Shown here one piece after another: positions 51,973-62,682 of a DNA stretch of 64,000 bases. The notes under the pieces were generated by a model. That model worked only from the letters and a program-made list of their open reading frames with translations, did not search any database and was not told the origin of the DNA. A program made the position numbers and the translations under genes. The stretch spans positions 2,356,001 to 2,420,000 of the forward strand of contig NZ_JACCFY010000001.1 in NCBI RefSeq assembly GCF_013410745.1, in the 5' to 3' direction. The DNA is from Nesterenkonia xinjiangensis. GTDB lineage: Bacteria > Actinomycetota > Actinomycetes > Actinomycetales > Micrococcaceae. Position 1 is the first letter of the stretch. The number at the start of each line of letters is the position of its first letter.

Positions 51973-53907
51973 TCAACAGGGGTTGCCTGCGGTGACCTCT
52001 CCTTCTGAGACCTGCTGCTCGCCGGCGGCGATGCTGTAGTCCTGGTGGTCGTTGTTGTCCCAGGTGCCGACGCCGTCGTTGAAGGCGGCAGTGATGGTGC
52101 GGGCGGTGCCGAGGTCGATCTCGGTGTGGGCCCACCCCTCGCAGACCTCGGTCAGTGTCTCGCCCGGCGCCTCGGTCCACTCACCCTCGCCCACCTGGTA
52201 GTGGACGTGCGGGGTCTCCCAGTCGGTGGCGTAGAACAGGGACAGCTCGCGCTCTTCCGACGGCGTCGATCCGTCGCCGTCTCCGTCGCCGCTGGCCGGG
52301 GTGGCGCCCACGTGCAGAGCCACGGCGGAGTCCGGGCCCACGTGGGCGCTGAAGGTGCCGTCGGCCGCCACGGTCACAGTCTCCCCGGAGCAACCCTCAG
52401 AGGTGGCTGCTCCGGTGTAGACGTTGCAGTACTCGCCGGCCGGCAGGGAGGTCTGCCAGGTGTGCTGCACACTGTTCGGTCCGCTGTTGGCCACCAGGAA
52501 GCCCTGGTCGCCACGGCCGAAGGCCAGGGCGTGGGAGTCGTTGGTCCACGTGTCGGTCACCGGGGCGTCCCCGACGGCGTTGCGGAACCCGACCATGTTG
52601 GCCACCTCGGTTTGGGCGTGGAGGCACGTCCAGTTCTCCTCGCCGCAGACCGCGTCGCGGATCCGACCGTCCTCGTGCTGCACGGGGCCGGCGTCGTAGT
52701 CGCTGAACGAGTAGCCGGAGTGCACCGCGGGCATGCCGTACGGCCAGGCCAGTGTGAAGGCCTGGGCCAGGCGGTAGGCGTCCCCGTCCTTGTAGCTCAG
52801 GGTCTCGCCGTTGCGTTCGGTGTCGTGGTTGTCCACGAAGGTGCCGGCGTGCTCGTCGGCGATGAAGCCTTCCCAGGTCTCACCGATGCCCTCGCCGGAG
52901 AGCAGCCAGTGGATGTCGCCGCCGTCGAAGGCATCCTTGAGCGTGCGGCCCCAGGTGAACTCGTGGACGTCGCCCAGGTGCTGATACTCCTCGGGCTGGA
53001 TGGGTTCGCCGCCGCCGCGGATGACCTCGGAGACCACATAGACGTCGGTGAGGTCCACATGGTCAAGGATCCCGGTGAGGTCATCGGCGGAGATGTGCTT
53101 GACCGCATCGATGCGGAAGCCCTCGACGCCCAGGTCGATGAGGTCCTCGAGGTGCTCGGCGATTCGCGTCTGGACGTAGTCGGAGCTTGTCTTCAGGTCT
53201 GCCAGTCCGAGCAGGTCGCATTCCTGGACCTGCCAGCGGTCGGTGTAGTCCTCCACCTCGCAGCCGTGGTTGTGGAAGTCGTCGGGGGAGTAGGTGCCGG
53301 GATAGTTCGTGTGGGTGAACTCGCTGCCGGTCCAACCCACGCCCTCGTCCTGTCCCGTCATGTGGTTGATGACGACGTCGGCGATGACCTTCACGCCGGC
53401 GTCGTTGCAGGTGGAGACCATGTCCGCGAACTCGTCGCGGGTACCCAGGCGAGATTCGATCTGGTAGCTCACCGGCTGATAGTGGGTCCACCACGGCTCA
53501 CCGTGGATGTGCTCCTGGGCCGGTGAGGTCTGCACATAGCCGTAACCGGCCGGGCCGAGGGTGTCGCGGCATTCGCGGGCGATGCTGTTCCAGGTCCACT
53601 GGAACAGCACGGCCGTAGCCTCCTTGGGCCCATCCGGCTGGTGGGCCCCCGTGCGGAAGTCCGGGAGGCGATCGGTGTGGTGGGCCGAATGCTGTGAGGC
53701 GTTCTCCCCGCCGCGGTCACCGACATGCTCGGCCGCCTGGTCGGACGCCGGTTGCCCGCCGTCGAAGGCGGTGGCCGCAGGCATGGTAGCGGGTGCCAGC
53801 ATGGCACCGGCCAGTCCGAGAGCCCCTGCCGTCCGCACCGCATGTTTCCGCAAGCGCTTCCAAGGTGAGTGCGGCGCAGGCTCCGCCGTACTCTGTGTCG
53901 TCGTCAT
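51973..53907 (-). CDS. Secreted alpha-amylase, GH13, with C-terminal starch-binding domain
   Basis: A 644-residue exported enzyme. The signal region has basic WKRLRKHAVR followed by a hydrophobic stretch ending near ATAFDGG. The GH13 regions are complete: DVVINHM, GFRIDAVKH (nucleophile near residue 267), the acid/base glutamate in VVSEVIRGG, and FVDNHDTERN. A linker rich in Gly/Asp precedes a CBM25-like module (about 545-640; LFYATDWETPHVHYQVGEGE, NDGVGTWDNNDHQDYS). It hydrolyses internal alpha-1,4 bonds in starch outside the cell. High Asp/Glu content suits a salt-tolerant host. ATG 53907 is preceded by GGAG. Operator copies lie at 53850 and 54049. Confidence 0.94.
   Translation of the reverse strand: MTTTQSTAEPAPHSPWKRLRKHAVRTAGALGLAGAMLAPATMPAATAFDGGQPASDQAAEHVGDRGGENASQHSAHHTDRLPDFRTGAHQPDGPKEATAVLFQWTWNSIARECRDTLGPAGYGYVQTSPAQEHIHGEPWWTHYQPVSYQIESRLGTRDEFADMVSTCNDAGVKVIADVVINHMTGQDEGVGWTGSEFTHTNYPGTYSPDDFHNHGCEVEDYTDRWQVQECDLLGLADLKTSSDYVQTRIAEHLEDLIDLGVEGFRIDAVKHISADDLTGILDHVDLTDVYVVSEVIRGGGEPIQPEEYQHLGDVHEFTWGRTLKDAFDGGDIHWLLSGEGIGETWEGFIADEHAGTFVDNHDTERNGETLSYKDGDAYRLAQAFTLAWPYGMPAVHSGYSFSDYDAGPVQHEDGRIRDAVCGEENWTCLHAQTEVANMVGFRNAVGDAPVTDTWTNDSHALAFGRGDQGFLVANSGPNSVQHTWQTSLPAGEYCNVYTGAATSEGCSGETVTVAADGTFSAHVGPDSAVALHVGATPASGDGDGDGSTPSEERELSLFYATDWETPHVHYQVGEGEWTEAPGETLTEVCEGWAHTEIDLGTARTITAAFNDGVGTWDNNDHQDYSIAAGEQQVSEGEVTAGNPC
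53850..53861. promoter_or_regulatory. Intragenic LacI/CcpA-type operator, GCAAGCGCTTCC
   Basis: The identical 12-mer (reverse orientation) stands at 54049-54060. This copy lies within the first 60 bases of the amylase coding region; the centres are about 199 bp apart, close to 19 helical turns. Confidence 0.5.
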
Positions 53908-54012
53908 CAGTGCTGTCTCCAAGGTGCTGGCTTCTCAGCCCGCCGGGAATCGGTTGAGAGGCGTCGTCGCCGAGGCTTCGGCGACCGCGTCGAGTCGACG
54001 TCTCCTGAGAGA

Positions 54013-54060
54013 AGATAGCGTGAATGTGACCCAGATCGCAAGGTAAGTGGAAGCGCTTGC
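54013..54060 (-). promoter_or_regulatory. Amylase promoter with upstream LacI/CcpA-type operator
   Basis: On the minus strand TTGCGA (54041-54036) and CTATCT (54018-54013) are separated by 17 bp, a plausible -35/-10 pair. The operator GGAAGCGCTTGC (54049-54060) is just upstream. Repression by a LacI-family regulator that senses maltose or another sugar is inferred; none is encoded in the window. Confidence 0.55.
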
Positions 54061-54074
54061 AGAAAAGTGGTCGT

Positions 54075-54920
54075 TCAGTCCAGGCGCCAGTCCGAGATGC
54101 CAGTGCGCCAGCCGGTGTCCGGGCCGGGGTCCAGGAACTGCTCGAAGCGCACGTCGTCGTCCAGGTGTCGCTTCAGCCAGGCGATGCTGTATTTCGCGAT
54201 GGTCGTGTTGGGGATGTTGGGGGCGAAGTGGCTGGCTCCGCGCAGCTCCAGGTAGGCGCGCTGTTCGGCGTTGGCCAGGGACTCGTAGAACGGGATGGAG
54301 TGGCTGCGCACCGGGGCGGTGCGGTCGTCCTCGGCCCCGATGATCAGGGTGGGGGCGTCCACGGAGCTCCAGTTCTTCTTCGCATTCCACGGAGTCAGCG
54401 GCACCACGGCCTGGATCTCGTCCCTGTCCTCGGCGGCCTGCAGGGCCCCGCCGCCGCCCATCGAATGCCCCATCACGGCCTGGCGATGCTCATCGATGAG
54501 AGGGCCGACGACGTCGTCGTCGATGGCGTGGTCCAGCGCGCTCAGCAGCTGGGTGGCGCGCTGGCGCGGCTGGTCATAGCGGGAGTTGGTGTCGAAGGTG
54601 ACTGCCACGAAGCCGAAGGAGGCCAATCGGGGCCCCAGCCAGGAGATCGAGGATTCTCCGGCGGTGTAGCCGGGGGAGATGGCGACGACGCCGAAGGTCT
54701 CGTCAGTGCCGGTCGGGTAGTGCATCGTGCCGCCGCGGAAGCCGTCGGCGCTGAACCGTGAGATGCTGCGCTCTCCGACGCTGTAGCTGCCGCGGGTCTG
54801 CTCGATGGAGGAGTCTGTGGGGTCGGGTCCACGGGTGAACCCGGTCTCGGCGTGGGCGGCAGGTGCGGTCAGCCCGAGAAGAGCGGCGATGGCCAGGATC
54901 ATCATGACTGCGCGTCTCAT
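54075..54920 (-). CDS. Secreted cutinase / PET-hydrolase-family polyester hydrolase
   Basis: A 281-residue alpha/beta hydrolase with a Sec signal ending at AHA (residue 24). The mature part tracks Thermobifida cutinase from RGPDPTD through ISPGYT, LTPWNAKKNWSS, LIIGAEDD and GASHFAPNIPN. The triad is S153 in GHSMGGGG, D199 and H231, and the spacing (46 and 32 residues) equals that of TfCut2. His and Phe occupy the positions that are Ser and Ile in IsPETase (SHSIPFY). The two C-terminal cysteines that form a disulfide in TfCut2 are absent, so stability may be lower. Substrates such as cutin-like polyesters or triglycerides are expected; PET activity is not shown by sequence. A 15-bp palindrome overlaps the promoter. 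Confidence 0.93.
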   Translation of the reverse strand: MRRAVMMILAIAALLGLTAPAAHAETGFTRGPDPTDSSIEQTRGSYSVGERSISRFSADGFRGGTMHYPTGTDETFGVVAISPGYTAGESSISWLGPRLASFGFVAVTFDTNSRYDQPRQRATQLLSALDHAIDDDVVGPLIDEHRQAVMGHSMGGGGALQAAEDRDEIQAVVPLTPWNAKKNWSSVDAPTLIIGAEDDRTAPVRSHSIPFYESLANAEQRAYLELRGASHFAPNIPNTTIAKYSIAWLKRHLDDDVRFEQFLDPGPDTGWRTGISDWRLD

Positions 54921-54973
54921 GACGTGTGTGGATCTCCCTTGCGCTTGCGTCGCCCGGAATGGACGACTAATAC

Positions 54974-55008
54974 GTGATGACTTGGCACGATGTGTGCCAA
55001 GTCATCAC
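54974..55008. promoter_or_regulatory. 15-bp perfect inverted repeat at the cutinase promoter
   Basis: Arms 54974-54988 and 54994-55008 with a 5-base centre. TTGACA (55035-55030) and AACAGT (55012-55007) on the minus strand are 17 bp apart, and the repeat begins at the -10, as a repressor operator would. It could instead be the terminator of the upstream gltS gene, but it has no T-tract. Confidence 0.55.
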
Positions 55009-55099
55009 TGTTCAGCTTGTGTCAGCTGATGTCAAGGGTTCATGCAGTCGGTGCGGAGGAACGGTGTCGACGGCTGGCGGTACCGCCGACAGCCTCGGC

Positions 55100-56587
55100 T
55101 CAGCTCTTCGCCGGACCCATCTCGGCCGCGGGGTCCGTCCACCGTCCCGCCCGGACGCCGCGGTGGTAGATCATGCCGGCGGAGATCGCCACGATGAACA
55201 GCACCGCCATGGGGATCAGCACGATGTAGACGCTGCCCGTGGCATACATGACCGGGATGGAGATCGCCGTGATCAGCCCTCCGCCGAAGAACGGCTCGAA
55301 GGCCAGCTGCTTGTAGCCGAAGGCCTCCAGCGCGGGGGACTCGTCATCCGGATCGGCCACGCGCAACAGCGCCAGACCGGTGGCGGTCACGCCCATGGAC
55401 TGGCCGAAGTCGGCGATGCCGCGCTCCAGCCAGAACTCCGGGACGATCCGCGGGGTGAAGTAGAGCAGCATGAAGGTGCAGAACGCGACCCCTGCCACGG
55501 AGAGGATCAAGAAGGTCTGCCAGAACTCGGCGATCACCGTCAGCGAGATCGTGGCGAGCGCGGCGACGATCAGGATGTCCAGGGCGAGCCCCTGGATGCG
55601 CTTCATCATCTCGTGGTCCAGCAGGCTGGTGTTGCCGGTGCGGTCGAGCACCACCTGGATGATCACTCCACCGATCATGGCCAGCGGGAACAGCGGTACG
55701 TAGCCCAGCAGGGTGGTGCCCTCCTCCCCGGGAGCGGTCCACAGCGAGTCGGGCTGGCCCCACAGGGCGTCCTCGATCCATACGATCCCCTCCAGCAGCA
55801 GCCAGCCGATGATCACGGCGAGGCCGACGACGGCGACGTGCAGGGTCAGCGGCTCGATGGAGCCGGGGCGGGCCGTCATGCGACCGGCGTAGACGGTCTC
55901 GTCATCGGAGTAGAGGCCGCGCAGCTCGGCGGTGGACTGCTCCGAGACCTTCTTCAGCACACGGGTGCGACCCGTGCGCACACCCCAGTTCACCACTGCG
56001 ACGCCGATGACGATCGCCGAGACCAGGCCGACGGTGGCCATCGCCAGGGCGAGGTCCGCGGCCTCCGGGATGCCCATGTCCTCGAACGCCGGCCGCATGC
56101 CGCCGGCGGTGCCGTGACCGCCCTCGAAGGCGATCTCGATCAGCGCCCCCATCATCGGGTCGATGCCGAACAGCGGGGCGAGCACCAACAGGGCGAGGAG
56201 GAGCCCGACCACATACTGGCCGGAGCCGTAGGCCACACCGATCGACAGCTGCGGGCCGGCAAGCTTGGCGACGCGCTTGGGAGAGGGGATCCGGGAACCG
56301 AGGAAGAGTGTGGCGAAGACCACCGAGATCAGCAGGCCGGGCATCTCGCCCCAGACGTCGAAGATGTCCGCGGTGAACATTCCGCCGTCGGCCAGCCACT
56401 CGATGCCCAGCGGCTCCGCGAGCCTCCCGATGACCTCCGGGCCGAGGATCAGTCCGAGGAACCCGGCGATGATGCAGCTGGGAAGCAGGAGCTTCTGGAT
56501 GAACGGGACCTTCACGCGAAGGTACTTGCCGAGCAGCATGATCGCCGCCAGCAGTACGATCGCGAACCCGATGGACTGGGGACTCAT
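55100..56587 (-). CDS. gltS: Sodium:glutamate symporter, GltS family
   Basis: A 495-residue symporter with about 12 helices in two inverted halves. The GltS re-entrant signature FEGGHGTAGG (about 146-155) and its counterpart GGGLITA near 450 are present, with a long cytoplasmic linker (about 210-240) between. It imports glutamate with sodium; the longer length than E. coli GltS is common in actinobacteria. ATG 56587 has GGAGGAAGAGG upstream. Imported glutamate could feed the oxoproline and GABA routes in this window. Confidence 0.88.
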   Translation of the reverse strand: MSPQSIGFAIVLLAAIMLLGKYLRVKVPFIQKLLLPSCIIAGFLGLILGPEVIGRLAEPLGIEWLADGGMFTADIFDVWGEMPGLLISVVFATLFLGSRIPSPKRVAKLAGPQLSIGVAYGSGQYVVGLLLALLVLAPLFGIDPMMGALIEIAFEGGHGTAGGMRPAFEDMGIPEAADLALAMATVGLVSAIVIGVAVVNWGVRTGRTRVLKKVSEQSTAELRGLYSDDETVYAGRMTARPGSIEPLTLHVAVVGLAVIIGWLLLEGIVWIEDALWGQPDSLWTAPGEEGTTLLGYVPLFPLAMIGGVIIQVVLDRTGNTSLLDHEMMKRIQGLALDILIVAALATISLTVIAEFWQTFLILSVAGVAFCTFMLLYFTPRIVPEFWLERGIADFGQSMGVTATGLALLRVADPDDESPALEAFGYKQLAFEPFFGGGLITAISIPVMYATGSVYIVLIPMAVLFIVAISAGMIYHRGVRAGRWTDPAAEMGPAKS

Positions 56588-56869
56588 CGTCGTGTCCTCT
56601 TCCTCCCGTGTCACGGGTGGTTCGAGCACCGCCGCCGTGGGTCGGTGCGCAGGTGGTCTTCCTCGCAGGGAGACGCCGGGTCGACGACGTAGACTGGGCT
56701 CGCCGTCCGCACCGGGCGTGACGGGCAGTCCGCTGTCGCGGCGCATCCCAGGGAGCCCCAGGCCAGCAGTTCTCTGGCCAGGAACGCCTCAGGGTGGTGT
56801 GATCCGTATCGCGTGACCTGTCTGACAGGCCCGGGATCCACAGTGTAAGGCGTGAAAGTCGAGTTCGCT

Positions 56870-57913
56870 ATGCCCATCTCATCTCCCGCCGGAGAGTCCT
56901 CTGAGCACACCTCTGCAGGTCAGCCCACCGCCGAGGGTTCCGACGTCGCCGGCACCCCCGAGCAGCGCCGCACCACCGTGGTCGGAGACCTCGTGCGCGG
57001 CGCGCTCATCGGCACGGTGGAGACCGTTCCCGGAGTCTCGGGCGGCACCGTCGCGCTCGTCGTCGGGATCTACACCCAGTTGATCGAATCCGCCTCGCAT
57101 GTCGTCTCGGCGGGCCGCAGGCTGATCACCGGGCCCGAGCGGCTGGTCGGCATGCGCCATCACCTCACCGCAGTGCGCTGGAAGCTGGTGATCCCGGTGC
57201 TGATCGGCATGGCGCTGGCCGTGTTCACCATCGCCGGCCCCATGGCCGACGCGGTGGAGAACCACCCGGAGGCCACCCGTGCCGCGTTCTTCGGCATGGT
57301 GCTGGCCTCCATCGCCGTGCCGCTGCGCATGGCCCTGCACGTCCCCGACGCCCAAGGGACCGGAAAGGGACGCACCTGGAGCCTGCGTGCGCTGAGCTGG
57401 CGTCACCTGGCCGCCGGACTGGTGGCCGCAGGGGCCACCTTCTGGCTGGTCTCCGTGCCGCCCGCCGCCGTGGAGGCGACTCCGGTGACCATCGTCCCCG
57501 CCGCCGCCGTCGCCGTGTCCGCGCTGCTGCTGCCTGGTCTCTCGGGCTCCTTCCTGCTGCTGACCTTTGGGCTCTACGAACCGACGCTGCGCGCGGTGGA
57601 GGAGCGGGACCTGGGCTACCTTGCGCTCTTCGCCGCGGGGATGGTGATCGGGGTGATCGTCCTGGTGAAGCTGCTGCAGTGGCTGCTGGAGCACCGCCAC
57701 AGGATCACCATGGTGGTCCTGGCCGGGGTGATGCTCGGGGCGCTGCGCACCCTGTGGCCTTGGCAGGACGAGGACCGCGGGCTGCGCGCGGCGTCCGGGG
57801 ACCTTCTGCCGATCCTCGGGCTGGCGGCGGCCGGGTTCGCGGTGGTCACGGTGCTGGTGATCCTGGATGCCCGGATGGTCGCGAAGCAGGAGCGGCAGGG
57901 GCAGGGCGTCTGA
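56870..57913 (+). CDS. DUF368 polyprenyl-phosphate translocase-like protein
   Basis: A 347-residue membrane protein with about 9-10 helices. The two inverted-repeat signatures of the DUF368 family are present: ETVPGVSGGTVALVVGIY near residue 50 and LLPGLSGSFLLLTFGLYE near 220. DUF368 (PopT) proteins recycle undecaprenyl phosphate to the inner leaflet of the membrane. An in-frame GTG at 56852 is an alternative start; neither has a strong ribosome site. Confidence 0.85.
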   Translation: MPISSPAGESSEHTSAGQPTAEGSDVAGTPEQRRTTVVGDLVRGALIGTVETVPGVSGGTVALVVGIYTQLIESASHVVSAGRRLITGPERLVGMRHHLTAVRWKLVIPVLIGMALAVFTIAGPMADAVENHPEATRAAFFGMVLASIAVPLRMALHVPDAQGTGKGRTWSLRALSWRHLAAGLVAAGATFWLVSVPPAAVEATPVTIVPAAAVAVSALLLPGLSGSFLLLTFGLYEPTLRAVEERDLGYLALFAAGMVIGVIVLVKLLQWLLEHRHRITMVVLAGVMLGALRTLWPWQDEDRGLRAASGDLLPILGLAAAGFAVVTVLVILDARMVAKQERQGQGV

Positions 57914-58401
57914 GCTGAGCGGACGCCCTCCCCGACCTTCCGCTCACCTCGACTGGGGGCTCTGGGCGCTCTGGGGCCGCGAAGGGCCCGATCGGGGTGC
58001 CGGTCGCCCGGTCGCTGAGGACAGCGGAGAGTGATCCACTCCGCGTGAGGCGGGTAAGATGGGCCACAGGTCAACTGAATACGCCATGCCCCCTGCATGG
58101 GAGAGCCCGGAGCGCGTCGCCGACAGGCGGGTGCGAACACCGGCGCCGAAGGAGCAACATCCTCCCCAGGAATCTCTCAGGCACCCGTACCGTGCAGGGG
58201 TGGCGACTCTGGAAAGCAGGACCCGCTGACAGGCCGCATGTGTGGCCCGTGACGTCGGTGTCCTCACCCACGGTGCAAGCCCGGCCTCCTCGACGGCGAC
58301 ATCTCGCCTGATGCCGGGTCAAACTCTCAGGTTCCCTACAGAGCTCGGGGAGGGACACGAACACGTCCACCCCCTCTGCTTTCCGGAAGGAACCCTCCCC
58401 G
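57914..58401 (+). promoter_or_regulatory. Leader region of the gcv operon
   Basis: 488 bp without a protein gene. The first 140 bp hold no recognised feature apart from the likely promoter; about 58097-58359 is the tandem glycine riboswitch, followed by the gcvP ribosome site GGAAGGA. Confidence 0.7.
58097..58359 (+). ncRNA. Tandem glycine riboswitch upstream of gcvP
   Basis: Aptamer 1 (about 58097-58217) has GGGAGAG, GCCGAAGGAGCAA, AATCTCTCAGG and the closing GACTCTGGAAAGC. Aptamer 2 (about 58258-58359) is closed by GTGTCC/GGACAC and contains ACGGTGCAA, AAACTCTCAGG and ACAGAGCTC. The two are joined by about 40 bases. Such tandem aptamers turn on glycine cleavage genes when glycine is high. 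Confidence 0.92.
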
Positions 58402-61371
<2,970 letters not shown>

Positions 61372-61425
61372 GCGCCGAGCCCCCGTTTCCGTACACGCTC
61401 CGTACCCGCACAGATCGTCTTCTCG

Positions 61426-61461
61426 TTGCGGATCGTCTCTGCATCCAGCGACGATCCGCAA
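61426..61461 (+). promoter_or_regulatory. 12-bp perfect inverted repeat between gcvP and gcvT
   Basis: TTGCGGATCGTC (61426-61437) and its complement (61450-61461) flank a 12-base loop; outer ATCGTCT/AGACGAT bases extend it. It could be an operator, an attenuator or an mRNA processing/stability element within the operon. Confidence 0.5.
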
Positions 61462-61494
61462 GGAAGAGACGATGAACTGATCAGGAGAGCTCCT

Positions 61495-62676
61495 ATGACC
61501 GAGACCACCTCACAGCCGGGCCAGACGACGACGTCGACGGCCCCGGACCTGCGCGACACGGCCCTGGCCGCCGAACACGAGGCACTGGGCGCCAGCTTCA
61601 CCGACTTCGGCGGCTGGCGCATGCCGCTCAAGTACACCTCCGAACTCACCGAGCACCACGCGGTGCGCCAGTCCGCCGGTCTCTTCGACCTCTCCCACAT
61701 GGGTGAGATCAGGGTGGCGGGCCCCGACGCCGCCGTCTACCTCAACACGGCCCTGGTGGGGAACTTCGCGAAGGTCCGCATCGGCAAGGCCAAGTACTCG
61801 CTGATCTGCCGAGAGGACGGCGGAATCCTCGACGATCTGATCGGCTACCGCATCACCGAGGACGAGTACCTCATCGTCCCCAACGCCTCGAACCGGGAGA
61901 CGGTCTTCGCTGCGATGGAGGAGCGTGCCGCCGGCTTCGACGTCGAGGTCTGGGATGAGTCCGAGGCGATCAGCCTCATCGCCGTCCAGGGGCCCCAGGC
62001 CCAGGCCATCGTGTCCTCCCTGGTGCGCATGGACGAGACCACGATCGTGGAGAACCTGCCCTACTACGCGGCGGACACCGTGACCATCGGTGGGGAGGAG
62101 ATCCTGCTGGCCCGCACCGGCTACACCGGGGAGGACGGCTTCGAGATGTTCCTGCGTGATGACAAGGTCGGTGCCTTGTGGCGGGCCCTGCTCAGCGGCG
62201 GCGAGGACTTTGGCCTGACTCCCTGCGGGCTGGCCTGCCGTGATTCGCTGCGTCTGGAGGCCGGCATGCCGCTCTACGGCAACGAGCTCTCCACCGAGCG
62301 GACCAGCTTCGAGGCCGGGCTGCCGGTGGTCGCGCTCTCCAAGGAGGAGGACTTCGTGGGCCGTGCCGCTCTGGAGCAGGCCAAGGAGGAGGGTCGCGGG
62401 AAGACCACCGGCCAGCGGCTCGTCGGACTGACGGGCCTGGGCCGCCGGGCCGGACGCGGCGGCCACCCGGTGCTCGCCACCGCGGGAGATCGCGCCGGCC
62501 AGCCGGTCGGCGAGGTGACCTCCGGTCAGCCCAGCCCCACCCTGGGCCACCCGATCGCCATGGCCTATGTGGACGTGGAGTTCAGCGAGCCCGGCACGCG
62601 GCTCGACATCGACGTGCGCGGCAAGGGGCAGCCTTTCGAAGTCGTCCAGCTGCCCTTCTACCGCAGGGAGAGGTGA
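61495..62676 (+). CDS. gcvT: Glycine cleavage T protein (aminomethyltransferase)
   Basis: A 393-residue T protein. DFGGWRMPLKY, GLFDLSHMGEI, the LARTGYTGEDGFEMF strand and GLACRDSLRLEAGMPLYG are family marks for folate binding and the catalytic aspartate. It moves the methylene group from the H protein to tetrahydrofolate, releasing ammonia. ATG 61495 has AGGAGAG upstream; the longer frame includes the inverted repeat and is not coding. sdaA follows six bases later, linking glycine and serine breakdown. Confidence 0.96.
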   Translation: MTETTSQPGQTTTSTAPDLRDTALAAEHEALGASFTDFGGWRMPLKYTSELTEHHAVRQSAGLFDLSHMGEIRVAGPDAAVYLNTALVGNFAKVRIGKAKYSLICREDGGILDDLIGYRITEDEYLIVPNASNRETVFAAMEERAAGFDVEVWDESEAISLIAVQGPQAQAIVSSLVRMDETTIVENLPYYAADTVTIGGEEILLARTGYTGEDGFEMFLRDDKVGALWRALLSGGEDFGLTPCGLACRDSLRLEAGMPLYGNELSTERTSFEAGLPVVALSKEEDFVGRAALEQAKEEGRGKTTGQRLVGLTGLGRRAGRGGHPVLATAGDRAGQPVGEVTSGQPSPTLGHPIAMAYVDVEFSEPGTRLDIDVRGKGQPFEVVQLPFYRRER

Positions 62677-62682
62677 TCTGTC

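Noticed and set aside
52045-53526. 493-residue plus-strand frame inside the alpha-amylase gene
   Set aside because: The minus-strand amylase has all four GH13 regions; the plus frame is Val/Gly-rich shadow.
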